Source of the DNA: Ampelocalamus luodianensis | Taxonomy: Eukaryota > Streptophyta > Magnoliopsida > Poales > Poaceae | Assembly: GCA_036346255.1 (NCBI GenBank) | Contig: CM070620.1 | Location: forward strand, 11,644,671-11,708,670 | DNA length: 64,000 nucleotides | Direction: 5' to 3' | Shown: positions 34,147 through 44,896 of the stretch, piece after piece | Layout of the letters: each line of letters begins with the position of its first letter | Numbering within the stretch: position 1 is the stretch's first letter | Program-made: the position numbers and the translations under genes | The notes under the pieces: generated by a model | Seen by the model: the letters and a program-made list of their open reading frames with translations, nothing else | What the model was told of the DNA's origin: nothing | Database searches by the model: none

Positions 34147-35975
34147 ATGGATGTAGAGAAGATGACTGCTTTGGTCGTAGTAGAGAAGATTCTGAGGGGC
34201 GCTTTGGTGAAGTGGACCAACGCTGAGAAGATTCCAAGGGCATTGGGCCTCGGGTGAGAAGGACACTATTCCAGTATTCGAAGCGTACTGTGAATGCGGT
34301 TTTCGATTGCCCATTCACCCTTTTCTGATGGTCGTACTCCAGTATTTTGGGGTGGAATTGATGAACTTGGTTTCCAACTCCATTACAATGCTTGGTGTAT
34401 TTATTTATCTGTGCAAAGCCTATCTGGGAATTCTTCCAGATTTGGATCTCTTTCTGTATTACTAGGTAAGCATAGCGGAATCGTAGGCAGCTGCGGACTG
34501 AAACTTCACGACGAGAAGTCGAGAGAGTACATTCAGATGTTCACCCGGTCATCGTGGCCAGAGTGGAAAAAGAGGTAGTTAGTTCTATTGGACCTTGTCC
34601 AAAGACGATAACCTTTTCTTCACAGTGAAGCCCGTATAGAAGAGTTCATCTTGGGATTCGGCTCCAACCGACCTCAACCGGATCACCCCCTATGTCTAAG
34701 CCATCAAAGATTTAAGGGAAGAGAGGCTAACCGGATGACACGTGGTGAGAGACTTCATCACGCACCGTATTAGTCCCCTAAAGGATCGAGTACACCTTAT
34801 GTGGAAGTACTCTGGGACTACTGACCCAACCAGAGATTATGAAGGAGGTAAAGTAATAACCAACTTAGCTCTTTTTGTTAATTTTGAGCATGATTGTTGA
34901 TTATATCCTCGTAATTGTAGATCTTTCACAAAAAGAAATTGACGCTCGAGTCAAGTTCATTTGTGAGAAGGCTCCTACGAACACGGCAGGAGCTACTCAA
35001 ATCCTGATGGTCGTAACCAAAGAAGAAAGGAAAGAATGCTTAAAGGTAATCAAAAGCTGATTTCATCTTTAGAGTTCATTAGTCGTAAAATTCGACCACT
35101 TGACAATATTTATTTTCTGACTTTTACAGAAAGTAGGCATGCCCGACCATCTAGGCGACCAAGTGGTCGAATTAAAGGCTGTCGAAGATGAGTCAGAGGA
35201 AGACAGAATTCCCCTGACCAAAAGGTGCTGCCTTGTGAAAGCTGTCTAGAAGAAGAAGGATGAAAGTTCGAGTTTCACCTTTCCTCCGACCACCCCCATC
35301 AGGTAGTTCTTTGCAGACGTGACCGTCGCAGAAAAAAGGGGTGTGGTCAAAGAATTTAAGCATAAAGCCCACAAGACTAAGGTGCCCCCATCAAGCAGTT
35401 CTTGGGGAAGATTTCTTCTAGGTTCAAGATCTTATCCAGGAAGCCAAGGTATGTAAAATTAAAAGTTCTAGAAATTGTATTTACCTTTTAATTCCACAGT
35501 TTGATATGTTTTCCCATTTTCTCGTTATTTTAGTCCTACTTCTCCAGCCCCCCCCCCCATGCTTCTGTTAAGAGGTCCGTCGCTGTTTTGTCTACGACCG
35601 TGGGAGTATTGGTTTCTCCTGCGGTCGTAGAGACAACAATGGAAGTGGTCAAAAATTCGACCACTATCCCTGATGTGGCGATGGAGGAGGTTACTGCCAC
35701 CGAGCCAGTCACTACCACTGAGGTGGTCGTAGAGGAGGAGGCTACTGTCGTCGAACCAACCACGACTACTGAGGTGGTTGTAGAGGAGGAGGCGAAGACG
35801 GTGGAGACCAGGACGCTTTGGCCATCGAGTCGATTGTTGAGAATCTCAGTAATTAGACAAGGGACTTGGTTCTACAATCACCAGGAGTAGCCGATCAAGC
35901 AGAAGCAGGAAGCTCTGACTATCATGCCGGGAAGAAGGTCGTGGAGGATGTTCCTCCAGGTCCTCTTTTTTCCAC
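34147..35975 (+). pseudogene. Spliced accessory gene, second copy (Transposase_28-like)
   Basis: Met at 34147 opens MDVEKMTALVVVEKILRG. After a frameshift comes AYCECGFRLPIHPFLMVVLQ, YLCKAYLGILPDLDLFLYY and ISPLKDRVHLMWKYSG. These align with the minus-strand gene at 19667-16741. Exon 1 ends at GAAGGAG|GTAAAG near 34849. Exon 2 runs from TTGTAG (DLSQKEIDARVKFICEKA to TKEERKECLK) to a GTAATC donor near 35047, again matching the first copy. Later sequence repeats Val-Val-Val-Glu-Glu-Glu-Ala units (35709-35800). A TTATAAATA at about 33961 could be its TATA box. Several stops (for example after FLYY). Function unknown. Confidence 0.7.
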
Positions 35976-36080
35976 TCCCTCCAATTATTTTCTTTCTCCC
36001 TCTACTTTTTCACTCCTTAGCCGAGTTCCATTTTCTTCTTTTCCTTTTCCCCTCTTCTTTTCCCTTTATGTCTCGTCCTT

Positions 36081-36347
36081 GTGGCCATGGATCTGGTCAT
36101 CTGGAGGTGGAGGTCTCCTCTATGACCGCCATGGACCCCCACTTCCCCGTTGCCATCCACCTCCGTCACAACGGCCGCCCTCAACCTCCTGCCACTGCCG
36201 ACCTCTGCGCCTCCCGGGTGGCCATGGATCTAGAGGTAGAGGTCTCCTTTATGGCCGCCACGGACCCCCACCTCCCCGTTGTCGTCTACCTTTGTCGCAA
36301 AGGCCGCCCTCAACCCCTTGCCGCCGCCGACCTCTACGCCTCCACGG
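36081..36347. repeat. Tandem duplication, 137 and about 129 bp
   Basis: Two imperfect copies begin GTGGCCATGGATCT at 36081 and 36218. The second lacks about eight bases near its start. Both contain TGGACCCCCAC, CAAC and GCCGACCTCT segments in the same order. GC-rich part of the hAT right arm. Confidence 0.85.
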
Positions 36348-37072
36348 TTCCACCTCAGTGAATGGCAGCAGCGCCCGTCAACCGTGTTGTCCATAGCAAC
36401 GACAATGTCCTCCAGTCTCCAGGCGGTGGCGGTGGCGGTGGCGGCGACCGGCGATGACCACCCTCCCCTGTTCCCTGACCCACTCCTCACCATCGCCACC
36501 CCTACCACTGTTCGGCCAGCGTGTGCTCCTCGTCCGTGGCCGATGCCCCTGCCCCTGCCTCACCATCGCCACCTCCTCTATGCCACTGCCCTCCTCCACC
36601 GCAGCCCACCTCCACACCGCCACTGACATGACGTCACGAACCCGCCCACCTGGGTGCCCATGGATTCAGAGGCCGTCCTCGGTGACAGACTAACTGCCCT
36701 GGTGCCGGCCACAGCATAACTGTAGTTCCTCGTCCCACGGTGATGCCCTCTCCACGCGACCACGTAGCTGGGCGACACCGTGCTCCTCGCCCCCACCTTT
36801 CTTCCTCTGCCACAGTGCAAATGGGCCGTGCCTAGGCAGGCACAACACGACATGGCAGCGGCACGCCGTGCCAATGTGTCGTGCTTGGGCTCGCCGGGGG
36901 CAAGTCGGGTCATGCCAGCACGGCCTGGCAGGTTGACCGTGCTGGGTTGTCATGGCACTATCCTGTCCCATGGCCCACCGGCCTGTGCTGTGCCAGTCCA
37001 GCATGACCCAAGTTCCAGGTCTAGCCTTTGCCTTCGTTTACTCAAGCAGATGAATATATAGACATAGGCCTT

Positions 37073-37208
37073 CATTTAGTCAAGCAGATGAATATATAGG
37101 CGTGATTATACGAAGGAATGCCTATTTGACCACGACTAAGCATTTAGTCAAGCAGATGAATATATAGGCGTGATTATACGAAGGAATGCCTATTTGACCA
37201 CGACTAAG
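37073..37208. repeat. Perfect 68-bp tandem duplication upstream of NPF
   Basis: Two identical copies (37073-37140 and 37141-37208) beginning CATTTAGTCAAGCAGATG. A partial diverged third copy precedes them (37041-37072). Located about 0.75 kb from the NPF start. Confidence 0.95.
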
Positions 37209-37212
37209 CATG

Positions 37213-37336
37213 GCCTCCTAATGTATATGCCATTCCCGTTGTGGATTGCCAGAGAAAGCATGAGGCGCATCTTTGCCTCCTAATGTATATGCCATTCCCG
37301 TTGTGGATTGCCAGAGAAAGCATGAGGCGCATCTTT
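37213..37336. repeat. Perfect 62-bp tandem duplication upstream of NPF
   Basis: Two identical copies (37213-37274 and 37275-37336) beginning GCCTCCTAATGTATATG, only a few bases after the 68-bp pair. Identity implies a recent event or a sequence-assembly artefact. Confidence 0.95.
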
Positions 37337-37824
37337 GCCGTGCACCTCCTGCCACGTTTCGCGAACGAGATGGATCGGCTCGCAGAAGGGAACCGACGAG
37401 TGCAAAAGAAACGCTGCGCTTTGCCGTGCTGTGTGGCTAAATTCGTATTAATACCAAACAAATCAGTGCTTGTCGCATGCCAATAATCTAACCAGCAACG
37501 CCACTAGGAGTTACTGAAACAGAACCGTTCAACCGCATCATCCAGCTGCAAAAGTTGAGTAAAGCGTACAGGAAACCACCAAGAACGAGCTGATTTTCTT
37601 CCGTGCTATATATAATGGGCTTTGCAAACGGGAAAAGAAAAACAAAACAAAACAAAAAGAGATGAAGAAAACCGAAGAGAGACATCGTCGACGGTGACGT
37701 CTCTCTGTAATGCATCTACCTAAGATACCTGCACTAGTGACATCACGTGAGCAAGACGCGCACTCCTCCCTTCCTTTTGTTCTGCACATCAGCAGCCATC
37801 GCCCTACCCGGGCACTCCCTGAAC

Positions 37825-37832
37825 TCTATAAA
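37825..37832 (+). promoter_or_regulatory. Probable TATA box of the NPF gene
   Basis: CTATAAAT about 147 bases before the start codon, followed by pyrimidine-rich DNA typical of a grass 5' leader. A second TATATATAA lies at about 37608 but is further from the gene. Confidence 0.6.
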
Positions 37833-37971
37833 TCGCACCAAACTCCTCCCCTCGGATACAGACACCTCCCATTCCCTTCCTCTTGCTCGGCCTCCTCACG
37901 GTAGCCTCGGCCTCTCGTTGCATTGAAAATCGACAGAGAGGCGACTGGTGAGGAGTGCGAGGAAGGAAGAA

Positions 37972-40900
37972 ATGGTTAGTACCTACTCTCTAGCCAGCTC
38001 GTCCGTCTTGACATTAGCACACTACATACTTTCAGTTGTTTCATGCAGTTGTAGCCAAGATTCAGTTTTGTCTAGCTTTCGTCCTTAAGAATCTTTTGCT
38101 TTTGCATCAGTGAACTAGCAAATTCAGTTATGAACATATATAAGAACATATACAGTGACATTAATTGGTAACTAAAAATGTATAGCTCGATGCTTGCAGT
38201 CTGCGAACCACGGAGACATGAAGATGAGGGTGATCGACATGGAACGCGAGGAGAGGAATACCCGGAAGGAGGAGAAGTGCTGCGAGTACACCCTCGACGG
38301 CTCCGTCGACATCAAGGGCCAGCCGGCGGCGAAGGGCAAGTCCGGAGGATGGCTGGCCGGAGGCCTTATTCTTGGTAACTAATCTGCTGATCATCGTCTC
38401 CTCCCACGCAAAAGCTAGCCTTTGTTTTTATGACTGGGCTTTCCAGTAGTTAACTTTACAGTGTCATGTAGTATTCGCAAGTCGATCTGAACTCTGAAGT
38501 GACGTCGTGCCTTAAAGTGGCCGGTAGGCACCCGGTCTTTATGCGGAACTCTGCATGCTGAGGTGACATCGGCCATTCAACGCCCAGAACTGGGGGTTCC
38601 TCGTCACGGGGAGGCTCCTTGCACGCATTACCGATGCCATGTTAGGATCACATTAGGAGACATCAGACATGGCATCCATGATCTAGCAACACTGGCGACC
38701 GATCTGTAGGTGTACGTGGACGGTATTGCGCTGCCACAATTAAACGTTATTGTTGGAATTAAAGCGATGCGCTTTGGCTGATCAGTCGGTTCCAACATTG
38801 CTTTCAGGGGAAGTGTCAAAAGGCAATTTTCCCCTTGCACTGTTTGCATGCTTCTCGCTTTTGTTAGTACTGTATGCGTGTTGATGTGTCATTATTGATT
38901 AGCCATTAGAATTGAACTGACGTGCCGGCCGGTGGTCGTGTTTTTTTCTTCTTCAGTGAACCAGGGCCTGGCGACGCTGGCCTTCTTCGGCGTGAACGTG
39001 AACCTGGTGCTGTTCCTGACGAGGGTGCTGCAGCAGAGCAACGGCGACGCCGCCAACAACGTCAGCAAGTGGACCGGCACGGTGTACATGTTCTCCCTCA
39101 TCGGAGCCTTCCTCAGCGACTCCTACTGGGGCCGCTACAAGACCTGCGCCATATTCCAGGCCATCTTTGTCCTCGTAAGCACAACTGCACCCCTACATCT
39201 ATCTCCACCGTCTCGGCGCCATGCGTCGAGTGAGTAGGCTTGCCTCAAATTAAACGGCACGGGCACGGCGGATCGGACCGGTTTCTACTTCACTCCGACT
39301 CCGAACTGTTGGTGGAGCAATCAATGGTTACACATGCACGTACGTGTAACGAAAAAACACGCTGGTTCTACTTGCAGTCCCCGTGCTAACGGTAGCTCTT
39401 ATCATCTCACGAGACGCTATGCCTATGCATACGAACGGGAACGAGTACGAACCATGTATAGTGACTGATATGTGACAGTGTCCAGAGACCAGAGTACTGA
39501 AGTAGGAAGTAGAGTATAGAGGATCCTACCCACCACCCATTTCGTCGGCGTATGCAGAGTTGTACATATATAACGGCGGCGATCGATCGACCCAAAAGCA
39601 GATCAGTGCCGTCGCAGGGCACATCAAAGGTTTCACGGCTGACTTGTACACCTCTCGCGCGCTATCGCAGGGCCTCGCGCTGCTGTCACTTTCCTCGCGG
39701 CTGTACCTGCTCAGGGAGGCCGGGTGCGGTACGGAGCACATGCCCTGCGAGCCGCACTCCGGCAAGGAGCTGGGCATCTTCTACATCGCGCTGTACATGA
39801 TCGCGTTCGGCAACGGCGGGTACCAGCCCAACATCGCCACCTTCGGCGCCGACCAGTTCGACGAGGAGGACCCGGCCGAGGCGCACTCCAAGGTCTCCTT
39901 CTTCAGCTACTTCTACCTGGCGCTCAACCTGGGATCGCTCTTCTCCAACACCTTCCTGAGCTACCTCGAGGATAAGGGCAACTGGGCATTGGGGTTCTGG
40001 GTCTCCACCGCGGCCGCGGCCACCGCGCTGCTGCTGTTCCTGAGTGGGACGCTCTGGTACCGGTACTTCCAGCCCAGCGGCAACCCGATCGGCAGGGTTG
40101 GCCAGGTCGCGTTCGCCGCGTGCAGGAACTGGAAGGCCGGCGTGTCGCACGGCGTGGAGATCCTCTACGAGGGCGACGAGAAGGCGGATTCCGGTGGCAG
40201 GAAGCTTCTGCACACAGAAGGATTCAGGTACATTTTTCACTGGATACAAGTCACCACGTGCTTAAATTTACGAAAAGAACTGTGCATTCTCGTGACTCGT
40301 GAACTGATCGAATTAAGCATGCGCCAAACTTTGTCATATACGCAGATTCTTGGACCGCGCGGCACTGGCGAGCACCAACTCCATGCTCGGCGCGCGCGCG
40401 CAGCCGCGCGAGCGCGACCCGTGGAAGCTGTGCACGGTGTCGCAGGTGGAGGAAGTGAAGAGCATCCTGCGGCTCCTCCCCATCTGGCTCTGCACCATCC
40501 TCTACTCCGTGGTCTTCACCCAGATGGCCTCGCTCTTCGTCGTGCAGGGCGCCGCGATGCGCCGCACCACCTCGTTCGCCGGCTTCTCCGTCCCGCCCTC
40601 CAGCATGTCGGCCTTCGACATTCTCACCGTCGCGGCCACCATATTCCTGTACCGCCGGGCCGTCTGCCCCTTCGTGTCACGGCTCACCGGGCGCCGGACC
40701 GGCCCCACCGAGCTGCAGAGGATGGGCGTCGGTCTGGTCCTCGGCGCGATGGCCATGGCCACAGCAGGCACGGTCGAGCATTTCAGGAAGGCCAGCGCCA
40801 CCGCCGCGATGAGCAGCGACCTGCACATCATGTGGCAGGTACCGCAGTACGCGCTGATCGGCGTTTCTGAGGTGATGATGTACGTCGGCCAGCTCGAGTT

Positions 40901-41228
40901 CTTCAACGGGGAGATGCCCGACGCGCTCAAGAGCTTCGGGAGCGCGCTCTGCATGATGTCCATGTCGCTCGGCAACTACTTCAGCGACGTCATTGTGAGC
41001 GCGGTGACCAGGCTCACCGCGGTGCACGGGCGGCCCGGGTGGATCCCCGCGGACCTGAACGAGGGCCACCTCGACAAGTTCTACTTCCTGCTCGCCATGC
41101 TGGCCGTCGCGGACTTCGCGGTGTACCTCGTGTGCGCGAGCGGCTACAGGAGCGGCAAGGTGGACGGAAGGAGCGACGAGGAGGAGGAGGGGACGGCCGG
41201 GCGTGTGGCGGCGGCGGTGTACGCATGA
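37972..41228 (+). CDS. NPF7: NRT1/PTR family (NPF7-like) transporter, five exons
   Basis: Exons are 37972-37974, 38200-38374, 38957-39174, 39671-40227 and 40346-41228, all with GT-AG borders, giving 611 residues with no internal stop. Exon 1 codes only for Met. NPF proteins are twelve-helix plasma-membrane carriers of nitrate, peptides or ions. Visible motifs are SGGWLAGGLIL (49-59), DSYWGRYKTCAIFQ (~116-129), GGYQPNIATFGADQF (181-195) and LRLLPIWLCTILYSVVFTQM after the central loop. The NQGLATLAFFG, NVSKWTGTVYMFSLIG and WQVPQYALIGVSEVMMYVGQ segments fit NPF7.2/NPF7.3 (NRT1.8/NRT1.5), which act in root-shoot nitrate and potassium movement (from memory). The ExxER motif of helix 1 is QGLAT (62-66). 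Subfamily is likely; the substrate is inferred. Confidence 0.92.
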
Positions 41229-41514
41229 CTCGGCCCGTCTCGATGCCCGGGGTGCCGTGGTTCTTGAGATGGAGACTGCAACGACTCTTGGCGAGCATTG
41301 TTTCAGCGCGACGGGTCTTTCATTGATGATAGGACATGCATGGGGATGGTGATATGACTAAAGAATAAGAGCCTGCTACAGATGTATTATTCCGTCACGT
41401 ACGACGTACGTCGACATGTTGTTGTTCACATTTTTGGCCAATGTAACAAGATCAGAGCACGACTGTTACTGACCACTTTTATGTTCTGTGTATTGTTGAC
41501 TGTTTATTGATACG
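41229..41514 (+). other. 3' flank of the NPF gene
   Basis: Probable 3' UTR. An AATAAG near 41364 could serve as a poly(A) signal. It ends where the inverted repeat of the Mutator-like element begins. Confidence 0.5.
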
Positions 41515-41775
41515 CAATTTTTTAATAATCTATTTTTTATTTTGAAATACAATAATATACTTGTTTTTTTACATAAATAATCCTATGTCGCTCCACATTG
41601 AACGACGTGTGCTAGTCGCCCAACGGTAGAGCGACTAGATCCATATCGCCCAACAGTTACACGACAAGTAGACAAGTCGCTCAACACTTTAGCGGGTAGT
41701 CTCTTCGTCTACTAGTCACTCAATAGTTGAGCGACTAACCGCTAGTCACTCAACCATTAGGCGACTAGGGCGCTA
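41515..41775. repeat. Left inverted repeat, palindromic GTCGCTCAAC units
   Basis: After an AT-rich 70 bases, about six degenerate units of the form AGTCGCTCAAC-N-GTTGAGCGACT follow. Each unit is itself nearly palindromic. Confidence 0.8.
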
Positions 41776-41803
41776 TATCCTCCGCGCGCACGCCAGCCGT
41801 CGC

Positions 41804-41914
41804 CGTTTGCTCTCTCGCTCACCATTTGTGCTTGGGACAGAAGCTCCGTGAAAAGGACCATTTGCTCTCTCGCTCGCCATTTGCGCTCGGGATAGAAGCT
41901 CTGTGAAAGAAAAG
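41804..41914. repeat. About 55-bp tandem duplication inside the MULE
   Basis: Two copies of TTTGCTCTCTCGCTC(A/G)CCATTTG(T/C)GCT, one after the other, with about 85-90% identity by eye. Lies in the probable 5' leader of the plant-mobile-domain gene. Confidence 0.7.
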
Positions 41915-42675
41915 GAGGAAGGGAAAGAGAAGAGAGAGGAAGGGAGAGGGAGTGGGGAGGAGAGGACCGCGCATCGACGATGGTGAGTTTCCTGCTTTCT
42001 TTGTAGATTTACATTCGAAGCCATGGTCGGTTACCAACTAAAATCTTTAGATGTGTAGTTGGGTCTACTAGGTCGTATATTGTTAATTGCTGTAATTTAG
42101 TTGAGGTTAACTAGAAATTGTTGATATGTATTTGATCCATAGAACCCACACATTAACATGTAAAATTAATATTCAGTTAACACAACTAATATGGATTGTG
42201 TACCCATAAGTAACTTAGGAATAAAATTTAATTAGAGAATGGGATGGACACTTACTTGCGGGCCATGCTAGTAACTGATTAAGTAATACAATAAATTTAG
42301 TTAGTGTCCCATTCAACAGTCTACCCTAGGTCATTAATACACTAGACTCAATTAATCCTCAATTACGGTTAATGGTAATTAGTGGTCTAGTTAAAATTAG
42401 CTATTAATTACCGTAATCTTAATATGACTTGTCAAACACTTAGATACATATAAAGTATAGGAATAATTAAGTAATTAGTGGCTATACCCTAAGGAAACTG
42501 CTACACATCTTGCGACTGATGCACTCTATGATTGGTGAGAGAGAGGGAGAGAGGGTGGGAAGTGAGATTGGGTTGGGGATATAGGGGGAGGGATGATATC
42601 TGGGGCATTGGATCTCCATCTGATGGCTCAAAAAGTGACTGATTTCCAAGAAAAAATCAGTTTGTGCACGTGCAG

Positions 42676-43518
42676 GTCACACGTGCGTACGAGCACTTCA
42701 TCGAGCTGCTGGACTGCCTCACTACTGACGACGTGTGTTGGGAGCCATACTCTACTTAGGAGATGGGGGAACACACTCTCGCCGAGCTGTCCTCCTGTGC
42801 TGGCGCGACCAGACGTACTGGATGATGTGGAAGAAGCTCGTCTTCGATGTGTTCGTCGAGGACTACGCGGTACACAAGGTGATGCGTCGGTTCGACCTCT
42901 GCCAGGTTGTTCCAGTCCCCATCGGGCGTCGGGTCCGCAACTCAGTCCATGTGTGAGTTACACACAACACATGTCCCTATATTTTTTTTTCCAGTTCTGT
43001 TGCGATGGCTTCTAATTGTAGTGGTATGTTTCGCAAGCAGACTAGGAGGGGTGGAAGCAGGTCGAGCTGGGCAGCGAAGATGGAGCCGTGGCTGGCGGAG
43101 TGGGCGGAGGCCGTTGAGGACTACGTGCAGGAGGCTGCCCCATACAACCCCGGCGCGTACGACAAGTACCTACGCTGGTACGCTCCGCAGATATGCAGCA
43201 GACTGGTGCTTGTCGTGGAACCTCCCCCCGCTCACGTACCAGCACGAACCGACGCGTACCCTGTACACTTCGCGCGGAACGTGCACCTCGCGGTAAGTAC
43301 TCTTGTGTTTTGAAATGTCTAAGTACGGTTACCACAATTATAAATTTGATGCTTTCATGTACTCCTTGCGGACAGACATCAACGCTAGCATTGCGAGGGA
43401 CTCCGGGTTGATCCTTGACAAGTTCACCCACAGTGCGGAGGTGACACGCGACGAGATGGTGCGGTTTGCACGTTGGGCCTACAGGGTGGCGAGGTGTGTC
43501 GTGACCCTGACGTCGTGA
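42676..43518 (+). pseudogene. Plant mobile domain (aminotransferase-like) gene remnant
   Basis: The first visible exon starts after a CAG acceptor at 42675: VTRAYEHFIELLDCLTTDDVCWEPY, then a stop and frameshift, then WRDQTYWMMWKKLVFDVFVEDYAVHKVMRRFDLCQVVPVP. This matches the PF10536 plant mobile domain. After an intron, SSWAAKMEPWLAEWAEAVEDYVQEAAPYNPGAYDKYLRWYAP follows, and later KFDAFMYSLRTDINASIARDSG. An upstream exon may be ATG at 41980 followed by GTGAGT. At least two frameshifts and a TAG near 42757 break it. Plant mobile domain genes are often carried by MULEs; domesticated forms such as MAIL1 act in silencing. This copy looks inactive. Confidence 0.75.
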
Positions 43519-44644
43519 AGGACAGTCCCGGAGGTGGCCACGTTGACATGCCTGCCGAGGCCAGCACATCCTACAGCCCAGCCAGGAGGCCCCGGAGGGC
43601 CACATGCACGTGCCCCGCTGGCGACTAATCAGCTTGAAGGGTCAAGCTGAGCATGTCCCCCACCCCTGCCACCGTCGGGCTAGGCCGGAGGGTCAGGGTG
43701 GGTACGTGGCTACCCACCATCACCGTTGTCGTTCCTGGACCCATACCAGGCGTCAGGGCAGTATCTGTTATTCATCGACCTGTTCGGGTAGGGCGGGTAC
43801 AATGGGTATAACACTTGGGCGCGCGCCATGGCCCATGTCGACGGTACGTTTCCTCCATTCAATTTTGTTTGCATCAATATATTATACGAGTAAACAATAT
43901 TTGACCTGCAGGTTTCCCAGCCCAGCTTGGAGTTGAGCACTCCCAGCAGGAGGAGCCCGTAGGATGTGGATGGCTTCTTCGTGGACATCTCGGGGGAGGT
44001 CACGGGAGCACCTCAACCCGCACCCGTCAAGGTTCTTTCCGGATCGCAGCTTAGTGATACCCTAGTGGCCACGCAGGTACTGCTTGAGTCGACCCCCAAG
44101 GCCTTGGGAGCATGAGTCGGCAAGGCTCCTAACCACCTCAGCCTGTCGGGGCGCAGACACCCTGCGCTGAGGAGGGCCAAGCAGGGCCGTACGGGCGGGC
44201 ACCGACCGGGGGTGGGACGTGGCGACGATAGAGGAGGTGGTGCGGGTGGTGTAGTGGGCGGCTAGTAGGGGGTCTTCATTCATTGTGCTTTATGTACTTA
44301 TATTCGTATTTTACTTCATAGTTACTATGACATGGTTGTGTATGAATTCTCTAGCACATCATAATATCACTTACATTCCTACTTACGAATCATTGCTATC
44401 TCAAACGTCCTCACAAAATTCTTCAGAAATTTACCGCACTACAACAACATACGACGATCACAAAATGTTATTGCGAGTCTAACGGATTTCGTACTCTTGA
44501 GAATCTACGAAAATCACAAACGGACCAACCAACCTTGCCACAATCCTTATATTTCCAAAAAAAAAATAACAACCTATAAACAAGATTTGCCATTTATTCC
44601 TCCATAATTATTTCCATCGGATTAATAAATAATATTATTATAAT

Positions 44645-44896
44645 ATCAAATCGCTCAACCAGTGCGCGACTTGTATTTGTGTCGCTGAACGGTTGCGCGA
44701 CTAGCCTAAGTCGCTCAACCGATGGGCAACTTATACACTTGTCGCTGAACCATTGGTCTACTTATACACTAGTTGCTCAACCGTTGGGCGACTAGCACAA
44801 GTCGCTCAACGGAGGAGCGACAGAGGATTATTTCTGTAAAAAAAAAGGTAGGTATATTACCGTATTTCAGAATAAAAAATATATTATTAAAAAAAA
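44645..44896. repeat. Right inverted repeat, palindromic GTCGCTCAAC units
   Basis: Mirror of the left arm, with six or so units such as GTCGCTCAACCGTTGGGCGAC and an AT-rich outer part ending AATAAAAAATATATTATT. Confidence 0.8.

Larger units (their letters stand above)
32771..35975. mobile_element. Retand-like gypsy derivative nested in the hAT element
   Basis: hAT homology stops near 32765, and DNA of a different character follows up to the end of the accessory gene. A GTTTTATACAGGTTCGTGTC segment near 32838 is of a kind I associate with grass gypsy elements. Repeated GGTCGTAG words (33676-33850) and the accessory gene at 34147 point to a Retand-type source on the minus strand. No pol and no clear LTR pair were found, so the boundaries are approximate. 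Confidence 0.45.
31516..37023 (+). mobile_element. hAT transposon, 5.5 kb, with nested insertions
   Basis: The left end TAGCCCTGGCCATTGGGCG and the reverse complement of the right end, TAGACCTGGAACTTGGGTC, form inverted repeats. The flanks GCCTTGGC (31508-31515) and GCCTTTGC (37024-37031) are an 8-bp duplication with one mismatch, the size typical of hAT. Both subterminal regions are rich in GGCACG/CAGCACGG words. Inside lie hAT transposase remains (32206-32770), retroelement-derived sequence with a spliced accessory gene, a CACTA MITE and a GC-rich tandem duplication (36081-36347). The transposase is only a middle fragment. Confidence 0.82.
41515..44896 (+). mobile_element. Mutator-like element with palindromic-ladder TIRs
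   Basis: The left end (TTTTTTAATAATCTATTTTT, ATTTTGAAATAC, AATAATCC, GTCGCTC...) and the reverse complement of the right end (TTTTTTTTAATAATATATTT, ATTCTGAAATACGG, AATAATCC, GTCGCTC...) align over roughly 250 bases with few changes. Long inverted repeats around a host-like gene fit a MULE, but I could not find a clean 9-bp duplication: GATACGCAA on the left and TCAAATGCAG on the right do not match. The interior has a plant-mobile-domain gene on the plus strand and no MURA motif. The class assignment is inference. Confidence 0.65.

Noticed and set aside
38161..38394. Minus-strand frame over NPF exon 2
   Set aside because: Antisense shadow; exon 2 has intact splice sites and conserved sequence on the plus strand.
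39686..40249. Minus-strand 187-codon open frame over the NPF gene
   Set aside because: Shadow of NPF exon 4, a GC-rich coding region with few stop codons in the antisense frame.
39560..40870. Plus-strand 436-codon open frame in the NPF gene
   Set aside because: It starts in intron 3 and reads through intron 4, after which it is out of frame with the conserved exon 5 sequence. Only the part 39671-40227 is real coding.
40502..40975. Minus-strand 157-codon open frame over NPF exon 5
   Set aside because: Antisense shadow of the transporter exon; no domain.
41515..44896. Considered as a pair of solo LTRs or a Helitron
   Set aside because: The ends are inverted relative to each other, not direct, and there is no CTRR hairpin end, so a TIR element fits better.
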